Source: Bacteroidota bacterium (GTDB taxonomy: Bacteria; Bacteroidota; Bacteroidia; Chitinophagales; Chitinophagaceae). From it: DNA of 64,000 bases. The notes beneath the pieces are model-generated. The model made no database searches and had not been told where the DNA came from. It saw only the letters and a list, made by a program, of their open reading frames with translations. How positions within the stretch are numbered: position 1 is the first letter of the stretch; each line of letters starts with the position of its first letter. This document shows positions 38,674 to 48,943 of this stretch, in pieces. The DNA is taken from the NCBI GenBank assembly GCA_947487525.1, contig CANKWR010000003.1, positions 21,394 through 85,393 of the forward strand, in the 5' to 3' direction. The translations under genes were made by a program, and so were the position numbers.

Positions 38674-41598
38674 ATGAAACAGCATCTAAAACAACTATCA
38701 AAAATACTTGAAGGAGCGTTGTTTTACGATAAAATGATGCGCACATTGTATGCTACCGATGCATCTAGTTACAGAGAGCTTCCATTGGCGGTAGCGATAC
38801 CCAAAACAAAAAATGATATCGCGGTATTAATTGATTTTGCAGCAAAACACAATACCTCTTTAATTCCAAGAACAGCAGGTACTTCTTTGGCTGGGCAAGT
38901 AGTAGGTAGTGGTATTGTTGTAGATGTTTCAAAGCATTTTAATAAAATTGTAGATTTCAATAAGGAGGAGCAATGGGTGCGTGTGCAGCCAGGCGTTATT
39001 AGGGATGAGTTAAATTTATTTTTAAAGCAACATGGTTTATTTTTTGGACCTGAAACATCTACGGCAAACAGGGCTATGATTGGCGGGATGGTCGGCAATA
39101 ATTCCTGTGGATCAAATTCCGTTGTGTATCGAAGCACAAGAGAGCATTTATTAGAAGTAACTGCTTTTTTAAGTGATGGGTCAGAAGTGGTATTTAAAAG
39201 TTTGTCAACCGATGACTTTCATGCCAAATGTGCACTCCCCACATTAGAAGGAAATATTTATAAATCGGTTCGAAACATCCTTGGCAACTATGACAATCAA
39301 CTAGAAATTAGGAAAGAATTCCCCAAAAAGTCAGTTGAACGAAGAAATACCGGGTATGCAATTGATTTATTAATTGAAGCCGATCCATTTACCGCAGGTG
39401 GGGAACCTTTTAATTTTTGTAGTTTAATTGCAGGTTCTGAAGGGACCCTTGCTTTTATAACAGAAATTAAATTAAATCTGGTTCCTGCCCCTGCTAAGGA
39501 AACAGGATTGCTTTGTGTACATTTTAATACGATTGATGAAAGTTTGCATGCGAATTTAATTGGTTTAAAGTACAAGCCAAGTGCAAGTGAATTAATTGAT
39601 CATTATATTTTAGAATGTACCAAGGAAAATACAGCACAAAGTAAGAATCGATTTTTTGTACAAGGGGATCCGGGTGCGATATTGGTTATTGAATTTGTAA
39701 GAGAAACCAGGGAGGAGATTTTGGCATTGACCAATGCAGTGGAAGCGGATATGCGTGCTGCTGGCTTAGGCTATCATTTTCCTGTTTTATTTGGGGAGGA
39801 TACTAAAAAAATATGGACCCTGCGAAAGGCGGGTTTAGGTTTGCTGAGTAATTTGCCTGGCGACGAAAAAGCAGTGCCTGTGATAGAGGATACGGCGGTG
39901 GATGTAAATGATTTACCAAGTTATATTCGAGATTTTAATGAGATATTAAAAAAGCATGGTTTGTATTCAGTGCATTATGCCCATGCTGGTTCAGGAGAAA
40001 TTCATTTAAGGCCCATCATTAATTTAAAGACGAAAGAAGGGAATCAGTTGTTTAGGACCATTGCCGAAGAAGTAGCAACACTGGTTAAAAAATACAATGG
40101 ATCTTTGAGTGGAGAGCATGGAGATGGAAGATTAAGAGGAGAGTTTATCAAACAAATGGTAGGAGAGAAGAATTATGCTTTACTTAAGCAGGTTAAAACC
40201 ATTTGGGATCCCAATCATATATTCAATCCCAATAAAATTGTGGATACCCCTTCCATGAATAGTATGTTGCGTTATGAGCCAGGACAGTTTACACCTGAGT
40301 TCAAAACCATTTTTCGTTTTCACAAACAAGATATTTTACAACACGCTGAACAATGTAATGGATCGGGGGATTGCCGTAAAACACATTTGTCAGGAGGGAC
40401 CATGTGTCCTTCTTATATGGCAACAAGAAACGAACAAGATACCACTAGGGCGCGTGCCAATATTTTAAGGGAGTTTTTAACGCATTCTGATCAACAAAAC
40501 AGGTTTGATCATAAGGAAATTTATGACGTAATGAGTTTGTGTTTAAGCTGCAAGGCTTGCAAAAGTGAATGTCCTTCCAATGTGGATATGGCCAAATTAA
40601 AGGCTGAATTTTTGCAACATTATTATGATGCCAATGGCGTGCCGTTTAGGGCCAAGTTAATCGCCAATTTTACGGCAACTGCAAAACTTGGTTCATTGAT
40701 GCCTTCCGTTTATAATTTTATAATGCGTAACGCAATAACAGGAACATTCATCAAAATGATTTCAGGTTTTGCAGTGAAAAGATCCATGCCTGCTTTGTCC
40801 AAACAAACCCTTCATGCCTGGTATCGTAAAAATTATACAGCGCCATTCAATCCAATAAAAAAATTGTATTTATTCTGTGACGAGTTTACCAATTACAACG
40901 ATGCGGAAATTGGGATAAAAGGGGTACAATTATTAACGACCCTTGGGTATGAAGTAATTATTCCAAAGCATATTGAAAGTGGGAGAACTTGGCTGTCCAA
41001 AGGACTGGTAAGAAAAGCCAAAGAAATTGCCAATACCAATATACAGTTATTGGGTAAACTCATTTCTGAGGCGTCTCCGATCATAGGTTTTGAACCATCT
41101 GCGATATTGACATTCCGGGATGAGTATCCCGATTTAGCAACCGATGAAAATATGGCGGCAGCCAATTTATTGGCTAAAAATAGTTTTTTCATTGATGAAT
41201 TCATTGCCAAAGAAATGACTTTGGGCAATATCACCAAAGCGCAGTTTACACAAGAGTCCAAAACAATATTGCTCCATGGGCATTGCCAACAAAAAGCAGT
41301 AGGGTCTTTGGCGGACTCCGTAAGCATATTGTCCTTTCCTGCCAATTTCAAGGTAGAAACCATCGCTTCGGGTTGCTGTGGAATGGCAGGTTCCTTTGGC
41401 TACGAAAAAGAGCATTATGAGGTTTCTATGAATATTGGCGAGTTGGTTTTATTCCCTAAAGTGAGGGAGAATATGCACCAATCCATCATTGCGGCGCCCG
41501 GTACAAGTTGTCGACATCAAATCAAGGACGGCACAGGGGCAAAGGCAGTTCATCCCCTGGAAGTATTGTATAATGCCTTGGTTACAAATAAATTGTAA
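38674..41598 (+). CDS. FAD-binding/4Fe-4S oxidoreductase (D-lactate/glycolate dehydrogenase, YdiJ-like)
   Basis: FAD_binding_4 (RTAGTSLAGQVVG), CLSCKACKSECPSNVD, CCGMAGSFGYE. Confidence 0.9.
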   Translation: MKQHLKQLSKILEGALFYDKMMRTLYATDASSYRELPLAVAIPKTKNDIAVLIDFAAKHNTSLIPRTAGTSLAGQVVGSGIVVDVSKHFNKIVDFNKEEQWVRVQPGVIRDELNLFLKQHGLFFGPETSTANRAMIGGMVGNNSCGSNSVVYRSTREHLLEVTAFLSDGSEVVFKSLSTDDFHAKCALPTLEGNIYKSVRNILGNYDNQLEIRKEFPKKSVERRNTGYAIDLLIEADPFTAGGEPFNFCSLIAGSEGTLAFITEIKLNLVPAPAKETGLLCVHFNTIDESLHANLIGLKYKPSASELIDHYILECTKENTAQSKNRFFVQGDPGAILVIEFVRETREEILALTNAVEADMRAAGLGYHFPVLFGEDTKKIWTLRKAGLGLLSNLPGDEKAVPVIEDTAVDVNDLPSYIRDFNEILKKHGLYSVHYAHAGSGEIHLRPIINLKTKEGNQLFRTIAEEVATLVKKYNGSLSGEHGDGRLRGEFIKQMVGEKNYALLKQVKTIWDPNHIFNPNKIVDTPSMNSMLRYEPGQFTPEFKTIFRFHKQDILQHAEQCNGSGDCRKTHLSGGTMCPSYMATRNEQDTTRARANILREFLTHSDQQNRFDHKEIYDVMSLCLSCKACKSECPSNVDMAKLKAEFLQHYYDANGVPFRAKLIANFTATAKLGSLMPSVYNFIMRNAITGTFIKMISGFAVKRSMPALSKQTLHAWYRKNYTAPFNPIKKLYLFCDEFTNYNDAEIGIKGVQLLTTLGYEVIIPKHIESGRTWLSKGLVRKAKEIANTNIQLLGKLISEASPIIGFEPSAILTFRDEYPDLATDENMAAANLLAKNSFFIDEFIAKEMTLGNITKAQFTQESKTILLHGHCQQKAVGSLADSVSILSFPANFKVETIASGCCGMAGSFGYEKEHYEVSMNIGELVLFPKVRENMHQSIIAAPGTSCRHQIKDGTGAKAVHPLEVLYNALVTNKL

Positions 41599-41771
41599 AG
41601 TTATATTTTTTATATTAAATATATTTATATCTATAAATAATTTATATATAATATCTTATGATTATTATTTTGCTCCTTTTCATTTTTTTGATTAGTATTT
41701 TTTTGCATTAAGGATTTGTTAACAGTTTTTTACTATTTTAGATATCTAATTAACAATAAAAACTAACAAAA

Positions 41772-42059
41772 ATGGAACAAAAACAAACATTGCCAAATGC
41801 AACCGCTGTATTAGTATTGGGAATCTGCTCAATCGTATTCTGTTGTGTATTTATAGGTCTAATCCTAGGAATTATTGGACTTTCTATGGGTTCTAAAGCA
41901 AAGAAACTATATGCAACAAATCCAGATATCTATGATGGTTACGGTTCTTTAAATGCTGGTTACATTATGTCAATTATTGGTACAATTTTAGGAGGATTAT
42001 ACATCCTTTATTATATTGTAATTGGAGGAACTGTATTGGCGGTTTTAGGTAATATGTAA
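41772..42059 (+). CDS. CCC-motif small membrane protein (DUF4190-like)
   Basis: hydrophobic; LGICSIVFCCVFIGLILGIIGLSMGSKA. Confidence 0.75.
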   Translation: MEQKQTLPNATAVLVLGICSIVFCCVFIGLILGIIGLSMGSKAKKLYATNPDIYDGYGSLNAGYIMSIIGTILGGLYILYYIVIGGTVLAVLGNM

Positions 42060-42119
42060 TTTATTACTAATGTAATACAAGTGTTGATTCCTAATAACCT
42101 TTTGTCCATTCAATTTAAA

Positions 42120-42386
42120 ATGTTGCCTTGTGCATCAAAATCCTTGTTCAATATTGATTGCCCTATTTGTGGTTTTCAGCGATCATTGATTTTTTTTATA
42201 AATGGAGAATTTAAAAACAGTTTCTTTCAGTATCCACCTTTAATTCCAGTTTGTATACTGATAGGCTTATTTATGATACATCTATTTTCAAAGCAATTGG
42301 TAACTAGGAAATTAATAGATTATAGTTCGGTAATAGTGTTATTGATCATATCTGTAAGCTATGTAACCAAATTGATCATTGCCTAG
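42120..42386 (+). CDS. DUF2752 membrane protein
   Basis: CPICGFQRSLIFFINGEF; start chosen at internal ATG. Confidence 0.75.
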   Translation: MLPCASKSLFNIDCPICGFQRSLIFFINGEFKNSFFQYPPLIPVCILIGLFMIHLFSKQLVTRKLIDYSSVIVLLIISVSYVTKLIIA

Positions 42387-42411
42387 AAAACAGCTTGAAC
42401 ATATAAAATTG

Positions 42412-42442
42412 AAAGAGCCACCTTTTAGGTGGCTCTTTTTTT
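42412..42442. terminator. bidirectional intrinsic terminator
   Basis: AAAGAGCCACC-tttta-GGTGGCTCTTTTTTT. Confidence 0.85.
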
Positions 42443-42452
42443 GGTATGATTT

Positions 42453-43187
42453 TTATTTCTTGTTAAATACGCGTTTCAGTAAATCGGTGGTTCTAGCAAT
42501 CGGATTGGCGCGAATGTCTTTTTCTTGAGCTGCTATTTCACTGTAAATGCCTTTCATTGATTTTTCGGTAACATAAGCTACTAAGTCAGGGTTCACTTTT
42601 TTATTCACAAATGGAATCGCGTTATAAGTAGTTACGATTTTCTCCCAATATTTAGTGGCATCCACCTTATCCAATGAATTTTTAATGATGGGCTTGAACT
42701 TTGCGTTTAAGCTGTCCTGGGTTTTGCTTCTTAAGTAAACCGTAGCTGCACTATCTTGGCCTTTTAGAATAGTGATCCCGTCGGTAATTGACATTTCTTT
42801 AATGGCTTTTACAAAAATGGGGGAGGCGGTTTTGCAAGCATCTTCAGCAGCCCGATTCATACTTAAAATAAAGTCATCAGCCAATTGATTAAGTCCAATG
42901 CTTCGTAAAGTATTTTCTACTTTTTGGGCTTCCGGTGGCATGACAATTTTTAAGGCTGCATTCTTAAAAAACGCATCGGTTTGGGAAAGTTTAGTACAGC
43001 CTTTTTCTGCGCCTATCGTAAGGGCTTCTTTAAGTCCTTTGGCTATATCCTCCTGGCTTAAACTAAAGGATTGTTTTTTAGAGGTATCCGTGACTAATTT
43101 ACTTGCTTTATTAAGTAGGTCCTTTATGGATTGCGCATTGCCAAAGGAACTTAATAGTAAAAGGCTAATGATGAGTATGTTTTTCAA
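42453..43187 (-). CDS. DUF4197 family protein
   Basis: signal peptide; GLKEALTIGAEKG...TDAFFKNAALKIVMPPEA. Confidence 0.88.
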   Translation of the reverse strand: MKNILIISLLLLSSFGNAQSIKDLLNKASKLVTDTSKKQSFSLSQEDIAKGLKEALTIGAEKGCTKLSQTDAFFKNAALKIVMPPEAQKVENTLRSIGLNQLADDFILSMNRAAEDACKTASPIFVKAIKEMSITDGITILKGQDSAATVYLRSKTQDSLNAKFKPIIKNSLDKVDATKYWEKIVTTYNAIPFVNKKVNPDLVAYVTEKSMKGIYSEIAAQEKDIRANPIARTTDLLKRVFNKK

Positions 43188-43307
43188 TGTATTGTTTGCT
43201 GATTTGGTTAAAATTAGGGTATTATATATTTATAAAATGTTAAATAGATTTTAAGTAATGATGTTATTAATATTAAAATTTTATTATATTTATATAAAAT
43301 ACATAAA

Positions 43308-43826
43308 ATGCGAACGTTATTTCTTTTACTTATCATACTCAACGTACAATATTCGAAACTTTATGCACAACAAAATATTGATATTGGTAAACTGAGGTTT
43401 TGTATTGGAAAAATTAATGCGATTAACGTGCTTTTCAGAGATGCAGAAATTCGAAAACCTGTAATTACGAATAATATATTAGAAGATGATGAATTCAATT
43501 CAATATGGCAGGGTATTATAAATGAAACAAAAAACTTTACTCAGGTATCGTTTGGAAAGGAATATGAAATTGAAGAAGATTATTTAAGTTGGAAAATTCA
43601 GTTCATTTCACCAACTAAGTTTAAAATGAATATGCATAATGATTGTTGTGGTAGAGCTGCTTCCTATGATTATTATTTATTATTTGATTTATTAAATAGT
43701 CAATATACTTTAAAATTTGAAAATACAACATGTGGGAATGGTGGCGGAGAATATGGTTATCGTTGTTCTACCGAAAACATAATTATTAAAAATGATAAAA
43801 TAATTCAAAGGTATAGGACCAACTAA
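43308..43826 (+). CDS. exported hypothetical protein
   Basis: signal peptide, intact ORF. Confidence 0.6.
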   Translation: MRTLFLLLIILNVQYSKLYAQQNIDIGKLRFCIGKINAINVLFRDAEIRKPVITNNILEDDEFNSIWQGIINETKNFTQVSFGKEYEIEEDYLSWKIQFISPTKFKMNMHNDCCGRAASYDYYLLFDLLNSQYTLKFENTTCGNGGGEYGYRCSTENIIIKNDKIIQRYRTN

Positions 43827-43890
43827 AATGATAAATTATTGGGAAATATAGAATTTATTCTTAATTTACTATTTCATCAAAACACATCAA

Positions 43891-44301
43891 ATGAAAAGGA
43901 TCTTTTTATTCACTGTTGCGGCTTTTTTGACATTCAATGCATTTAGCCAGACCTTGCCAAAGGGAAGTTTAGTAGGGGTGCATCATTTTACTGTAAATTT
44001 AAATGGGTCCACTACACTTCAAGAATTTCTTGATTTTCAAAAAAACAAATGGGCTCCAGCTGCTGCTAAAGTGTATGGCTGTGAAATTCATTATATGAAG
44101 CATGCTAGAGGAGAAAATGAAAACAAAATAGGACTTATCATGATTTTTAAGTCAGAGGCTCAAAGAAATAAGTTTTATGATCAAGAAGGAAAGCTAAATG
44201 ATGCTGGAAAAGCTGCCAATGCAAAATTAAAAGCGATTAATGATGAAGCAAATAAGCTTGGAACTACTACAGGGGCTTATACTGACTGGATTGTAGAATA
44301 G
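43891..44301 (+). CDS. exported hypothetical protein
   Basis: signal peptide MKRIFLFTVAAFLTFNAFSQ. Confidence 0.65.
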   Translation: MKRIFLFTVAAFLTFNAFSQTLPKGSLVGVHHFTVNLNGSTTLQEFLDFQKNKWAPAAAKVYGCEIHYMKHARGENENKIGLIMIFKSEAQRNKFYDQEGKLNDAGKAANAKLKAINDEANKLGTTTGAYTDWIVE

Positions 44302-44320
44302 TATAAACCTTTCAAATACT

Positions 44321-44357
44321 AAAAACCTCCATGATCAATTGATGATGGAGGTTTTTT
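44321..44357. terminator. intrinsic terminator
   Basis: AAAAACCTCCAT...ATGGAGGTTTTTT. Confidence 0.8.
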
Positions 44358-44384
44358 ATTGATGATTAAATCCGGGGGTTATTT

Positions 44385-44843
44385 TTAGGAGCCACACATT
44401 TTTTTAATATTCACCGTTGTAGATCCGTCTTTAGATTTTGATCTTAATTTCATTGTCCCAGTAAGCGATCCATCCGTGTTTTCAATCACATCACCATAAA
44501 TTATCCACCTTTCATTTTCGTAAATATCTCTTGTGTAGTTTTCATTGCTTGACTTATAATTGAGTATCTCAAAAATTCCATTAATTTTCACAAGGCCATT
44601 GGTCATAATGATATCTTCTGTATTTACATTTGAATAATAGGTACAGCCTGCTCCAGATACCTGGTCTTGGATATTTTGGGGAATGGATTCCCATCTAAAT
44701 GTTTCAAGTTTAAAGGCTTCCTCCTCTTCAATTTGTTTTTTGATATCGCCAAAACAGCCGGTTGTTGATAATAACAATACACTTAAAAGTAGGTAGCTGA
44801 AATATTTTGTAAATAGTTGCATGTTGGAATTATTTACTAGCAA
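44385..44843 (-). CDS. hypothetical lipoprotein
   Basis: lipobox LSTTGCFGD. Confidence 0.65.
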   Translation of the reverse strand: MLVNNSNMQLFTKYFSYLLLSVLLLSTTGCFGDIKKQIEEEEAFKLETFRWESIPQNIQDQVSGAGCTYYSNVNTEDIIMTNGLVKINGIFEILNYKSSNENYTRDIYENERWIIYGDVIENTDGSLTGTMKLRSKSKDGSTTVNIKKMCGS

Positions 44844-44937
44844 TTTACAAATTTCTGTAATTTATATATAATTTAATCTAAATTTAATTTTTAATACACA
44901 TTTCTTCAAAAGGAATACTTGATTCAAGTTGATATTT

Positions 44938-46149
44938 ATGTTCAGATTTACATCTTTTTTACCACTAATTTGCATCATCCTTATTTCATTAGTAGTGCTT
45001 AGCTGTAATCAACAAAAATCAGCCGATTTCCCCAGTATCAAGCTTTTTGTTAGCGGGGGGGTAATCCAAGACGAGAAAAAAGTGGATTGTTCAATTGAGT
45101 TAAGGGATCGCATTCAGCAACAAACAATAAAAGGGGGTATCGAGTATAGGGGTTCTAGTTCAAAATTATATCCCAAAAAATCTTACACGATTCGGTTTAA
45201 GAATGAAAAAGCGATTCAATGGCAGGGGCTAATTTTAATTGGTGATTGGGTCTTGTATGCCCCTTATGCCGACAGGTCCTGCATTCGAAATACTTTGGCA
45301 CAATTTTTTTTTGGTGCCATGGGGCATTATAGTACTTCGAGTGTTTTTACGGAATTGTATATTAACAATGAATACATGGGTTTATATGAATTAAGAGAGA
45401 AAATTGATTTAGATAAACCAGGATTGAAGGAAGCAAAATGTATTTTAAAAATTGATAAAACCACCGGGAAGAAAAAACAAAAATTCTCCTCGGTCATAAA
45501 TCCGGATATTGCTATTTTAGAACATGATGTTGCCAATGGGTTTGAATTTAATGCTGCCATTCAAAGGGTGCATAATTTTGAAAAAGCGTTATTGGATACC
45601 ACAAAAGATTTGTCCAACTATGCGGATATGGATTCCTTTGTGGATTACTTCTTATTTTCAGAATTTGCTAATAGTCCAGACGCTTATCGCAGTAGTTGTT
45701 ACTTTACTTTGTTAAAGGATCAACGAATAGCTATGGGGCCTATTTGGGATTATGATTTAGCTTTTGGCAATAGTACATTGTACAAAGGCTTGTCCACTCA
45801 AGGTTGGCGATATGCTATTAGTGAAACCCAAAGTCCATATTATACCGCTGCACCTAAATGGTGGAGTAATTTGTATAGGAATAAAAGTTTTAAGACTGCT
45901 ATAAGTAAAAGGTGGGTTCAATTAAGACAATCTCTTTTTTCAGCACAAAATATGCAAAGGATGGTTGATCGTTTTGCGGATCCAATTCAACCAGCATTAG
46001 CTAACAACTTTAAAAAGTGGCCCATAATTGGCAAGCAGGTACAGTGGGCTGCTCCACCCCAAAAGTCCTATAAAGGTGAACTTCATTATTTAAAGCAATG
46101 GATGGTACAAAGAGCAAATTGGATGGACAGGGCAATCGGTTCATTTTGA
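44938..46149 (+). CDS. CotH kinase family protein (lipoprotein)
   Basis: lipobox VVLSCNQ; YRGSSSKLYPKKSYTIRF...GPIWDYDLAFGN. Confidence 0.85.
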   Translation: MFRFTSFLPLICIILISLVVLSCNQQKSADFPSIKLFVSGGVIQDEKKVDCSIELRDRIQQQTIKGGIEYRGSSSKLYPKKSYTIRFKNEKAIQWQGLILIGDWVLYAPYADRSCIRNTLAQFFFGAMGHYSTSSVFTELYINNEYMGLYELREKIDLDKPGLKEAKCILKIDKTTGKKKQKFSSVINPDIAILEHDVANGFEFNAAIQRVHNFEKALLDTTKDLSNYADMDSFVDYFLFSEFANSPDAYRSSCYFTLLKDQRIAMGPIWDYDLAFGNSTLYKGLSTQGWRYAISETQSPYYTAAPKWWSNLYRNKSFKTAISKRWVQLRQSLFSAQNMQRMVDRFADPIQPALANNFKKWPIIGKQVQWAAPPQKSYKGELHYLKQWMVQRANWMDRAIGSF

Positions 46150-46281
46150 ATTTAAATCGAAAGTTGCATTCGACTTATTTTTAAATTTTATTGTGGCAAA
46201 TCTGCATTAATATATAAAAAAAATGTAATTTCATAAAGATATTCCCTCTTGATGGTTGATTATCTTAAAAATTACTTTCAC

Positions 46282-46848
46282 ATGAAATTCAAATTGCTTA
46301 ACCTTCTTTTTATTGCTTCCTTCATTTTTTCGGCATGTTCAAAATCGGGGAGTGATGGTGTTGTAAAGCCATCTGGTCCAAGTTGGACTTTAACGGTGGA
46401 CGGTAAAAACTACAGTTGGTCAGGTCCAATAGTGGCAACAGCAAGTAACAATGGGCAAGCTAGTTATGTTGGTACTTTAGATGTTTCACCTAGGGCTGAT
46501 ATGGTGATGAATAGTATTTCCGTAGCAGGGTTTGCACCACAAATGATTGCTGTTCAGTTGTCAAGTGTTGGTACTGGCACATTTATGATGACACCTAGTA
46601 TAAATTTAATTGGACCTTCGCCAAGCAATACATTTTCACTTGTTTTGGACAATTTAAATCTTTATTCTTCTATAGCACCGGGTTCTAATATTACTTTTAA
46701 AGTAAATAGTTTAAGTAATAAAACAATGGTTACTGATGGTGTAAGTGGGGCAGGATATGTAACAGGTACTTTTAATGGAACGATTGGTGATTTACTTGGT
46801 GGAGTGCATACTATCAGTGGATCATTTAATTGTGTGAGGTTGCAGTAG
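46282..46848 (+). CDS. hypothetical lipoprotein
   Basis: lipobox FIFSACSKSG. Confidence 0.65.
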   Translation: MKFKLLNLLFIASFIFSACSKSGSDGVVKPSGPSWTLTVDGKNYSWSGPIVATASNNGQASYVGTLDVSPRADMVMNSISVAGFAPQMIAVQLSSVGTGTFMMTPSINLIGPSPSNTFSLVLDNLNLYSSIAPGSNITFKVNSLSNKTMVTDGVSGAGYVTGTFNGTIGDLLGGVHTISGSFNCVRLQ

Positions 46849-46887
46849 GGGGGTATTCCTAGAATTTTAAATTTCAAAATTTGAAAC

Positions 46888-47298
46888 ATGACAAAAACAC
46901 TTAGTATATTAATTGGATTGATGCTTTGTTATGGCCCTAATTTAAATGCCCAAAGTAAAATAAATACAAGCAGTAGCAATTTTAAAATATACAATATTGG
47001 TAATTATCAAATCAAGTACGCAAAAGGTGCAAAATTAGATTGGGGGCAAGCGTATGATTTAATAGAAAAATCAGAGAAATCAAATGTGAATGACTGGAGA
47101 TTGCCGACAGTGGAAGAATTGAAAGAAATATATTTTGATAGGCAAAGTATTGGAATTAGTAGTGGAACGTTTTGGAGTGCAACTTTAAGTGGACCATTGA
47201 GAATGGGTTTTATTAACTGTATAGATTTTGCAAAAGGGGAAGAGTTTATACTAAATGAAGGTAAATGTTTTTATCTTCTTGTAAAACACGGCAAATAG
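46888..47298 (+). CDS. DUF1566/Lcl-like exported protein
   Basis: WRLPTVEELKEIY...FWSATL motif. Confidence 0.65.
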   Translation: MTKTLSILIGLMLCYGPNLNAQSKINTSSSNFKIYNIGNYQIKYAKGAKLDWGQAYDLIEKSEKSNVNDWRLPTVEELKEIYFDRQSIGISSGTFWSATLSGPLRMGFINCIDFAKGEEFILNEGKCFYLLVKHGK

Positions 47299-47322
47299 TA
47301 TAAAATCCTTAAAAGTTTTTTT

Positions 47323-47712
47323 ATGAAATGCTTGATAATAATATTATTTATATTAATAAGTAATCTTCTTTATTCACAGAATAAGAAGAATATAGGAAAT
47401 GTTAATGCAGATGAAATTAAGGTAGGCGACTTAATAGTTAAAAGACATGATGCTGGGAAAATGAGTTGGGATGACGCCATAATTACTTGTGAAAAAATTG
47501 GAGAAGGCTGGCGTTTGCCAACCAAACAAGAAATGGCAGTTCTTTATAAGAAAAAGGAAGTAATTGGAGGTTTCGAAAAAGATGGATATTGGAGTGGTTT
47601 TTCAATTGATGGACATTTGGCATTCGTTCAATCCTTTTATAAAAATATTAATGGCCCAAATGCAAAACATGATTTATTATTTGTAAGACCGGTAAAGAGT
47701 TTAAGTAAATAA
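47323..47712 (+). CDS. DUF1566/Lcl-like exported protein
   Basis: WRLPTKQEMAVLY...YWSGF...FVRPVK motif. Confidence 0.7.
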   Translation: MKCLIIILFILISNLLYSQNKKNIGNVNADEIKVGDLIVKRHDAGKMSWDDAIITCEKIGEGWRLPTKQEMAVLYKKKEVIGGFEKDGYWSGFSIDGHLAFVQSFYKNINGPNAKHDLLFVRPVKSLSK

Positions 47713-47728
47713 TTGATTTCAATTGGGA

Positions 47729-48190
47729 TTAGATACTTGCCCAAAAGTTGTATTTTTTAATTAATTTATTGTTATAATAGATGTAAAATATTCCGCCGTT
47801 CCCATTTCCGCTATTTGCACCTTTATTCCCATTGTAGTCTAGAATTACCTTTGTTTTTCCATCTGTATAAGTTTGAATATAATGTCTCCCATTTTTTTTG
47901 ATACCTATAAACTTAAGGAATACATCATTGTTATCTATAGTTAAAAATAAAAATTGATTAAAGGGCGGCGTAATCCCCATTGATCTATCTCCCCATGAAT
48001 GAAAAGCTAATATTTGTTCTTTAGGATTGTCTTGTATTAAATAATCTCCGTATTTGCCCACATTAATGGTCGTAAGATTTTTTGCCCAATCTGGTATATT
48101 ATCGACTATTTGAATTTCATGATTACCTTGCGCAAATATCTTACCACCAAAATGGATTATGAGCATTAATGTAATTAGGGTTTTTTTCAT
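47729..48190 (-). CDS. exported hypothetical protein
   Basis: signal peptide, intact ORF. Confidence 0.55.
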   Translation of the reverse strand: MKKTLITLMLIIHFGGKIFAQGNHEIQIVDNIPDWAKNLTTINVGKYGDYLIQDNPKEQILAFHSWGDRSMGITPPFNQFLFLTIDNNDVFLKFIGIKKNGRHYIQTYTDGKTKVILDYNGNKGANSGNGNGGIFYIYYNNKLIKKYNFWASI

Positions 48191-48278
48191 TTGGCTTTAA
48201 TTTCTAGCCGTTAAATTAGGATGAATGGCCCAAAATGACTCTTTTTTTATAAAAATGGATTATTTTTGGCTAGCCCCT

Positions 48279-48941
48279 ATGAAAAACGTCATTTTACTCA
48301 TTTTCACGCTTTTTTTAATTTCAAGTACAAGTGCACAAACTGGTATAGGGACGACTGCACCCAATGCTTCCGCTAAATTGGAAGTTGCTTCCACAGACAA
48401 AGGGTTTTTATTGCCAAGAATGACTGCTACCCAAAGGGGGAATATTCCAAGTCCTGCAAATGGTTTATTGGTTTATCAGACCGATGGTGTTGCGGGTTTT
48501 TATGTGAATACAGGAACAGCAGCTGCGCCTGCTTGGACTCGGGTGAATATGGATTGGACCAGGACTGGAAATGACATTGCCTATACGGCTGGTAATATTT
48601 CAACCACGGGCACATTAACAGGGGGTAATTCAAGTACTTCCTCCTTGTCGGGATTTGCTGCAAATGTGGCGTCTATAGCTGCCAATTATTCAATTACCGC
48701 AGCAGACAATGGTAAAGTAATTCAATCCACTAGTGCTGCTGCTATTACCGTTACAATACCAACAGGTTTGCCTACTGGATTTAATTGTACCGTCGTACAA
48801 ATGGGAGCGGGGCAAATTAGTTTTTCAGGCACTTATTTAAATAGAGGGGGTTTTACCAAATCAGCAAGTCAGTATTCGGTGATCAGTATACTTCATTTAG
48901 GGAGTAACAGTATTATTGTTACAGGTGAAATGAGTAATTAA
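48279..48941 (+). CDS. exported GIGTTxPxASAKLEV-type surface protein
   Basis: signal peptide; [32 protein letters not shown]. Confidence 0.7.
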   Translation: MKNVILLIFTLFLISSTSAQTGIGTTAPNASAKLEVASTDKGFLLPRMTATQRGNIPSPANGLLVYQTDGVAGFYVNTGTAAAPAWTRVNMDWTRTGNDIAYTAGNISTTGTLTGGNSSTSSLSGFAANVASIAANYSITAADNGKVIQSTSAAAITVTIPTGLPTGFNCTVVQMGAGQISFSGTYLNRGGFTKSASQYSVISILHLGSNSIIVTGEMSN

Positions 48942-48943
48942 TT

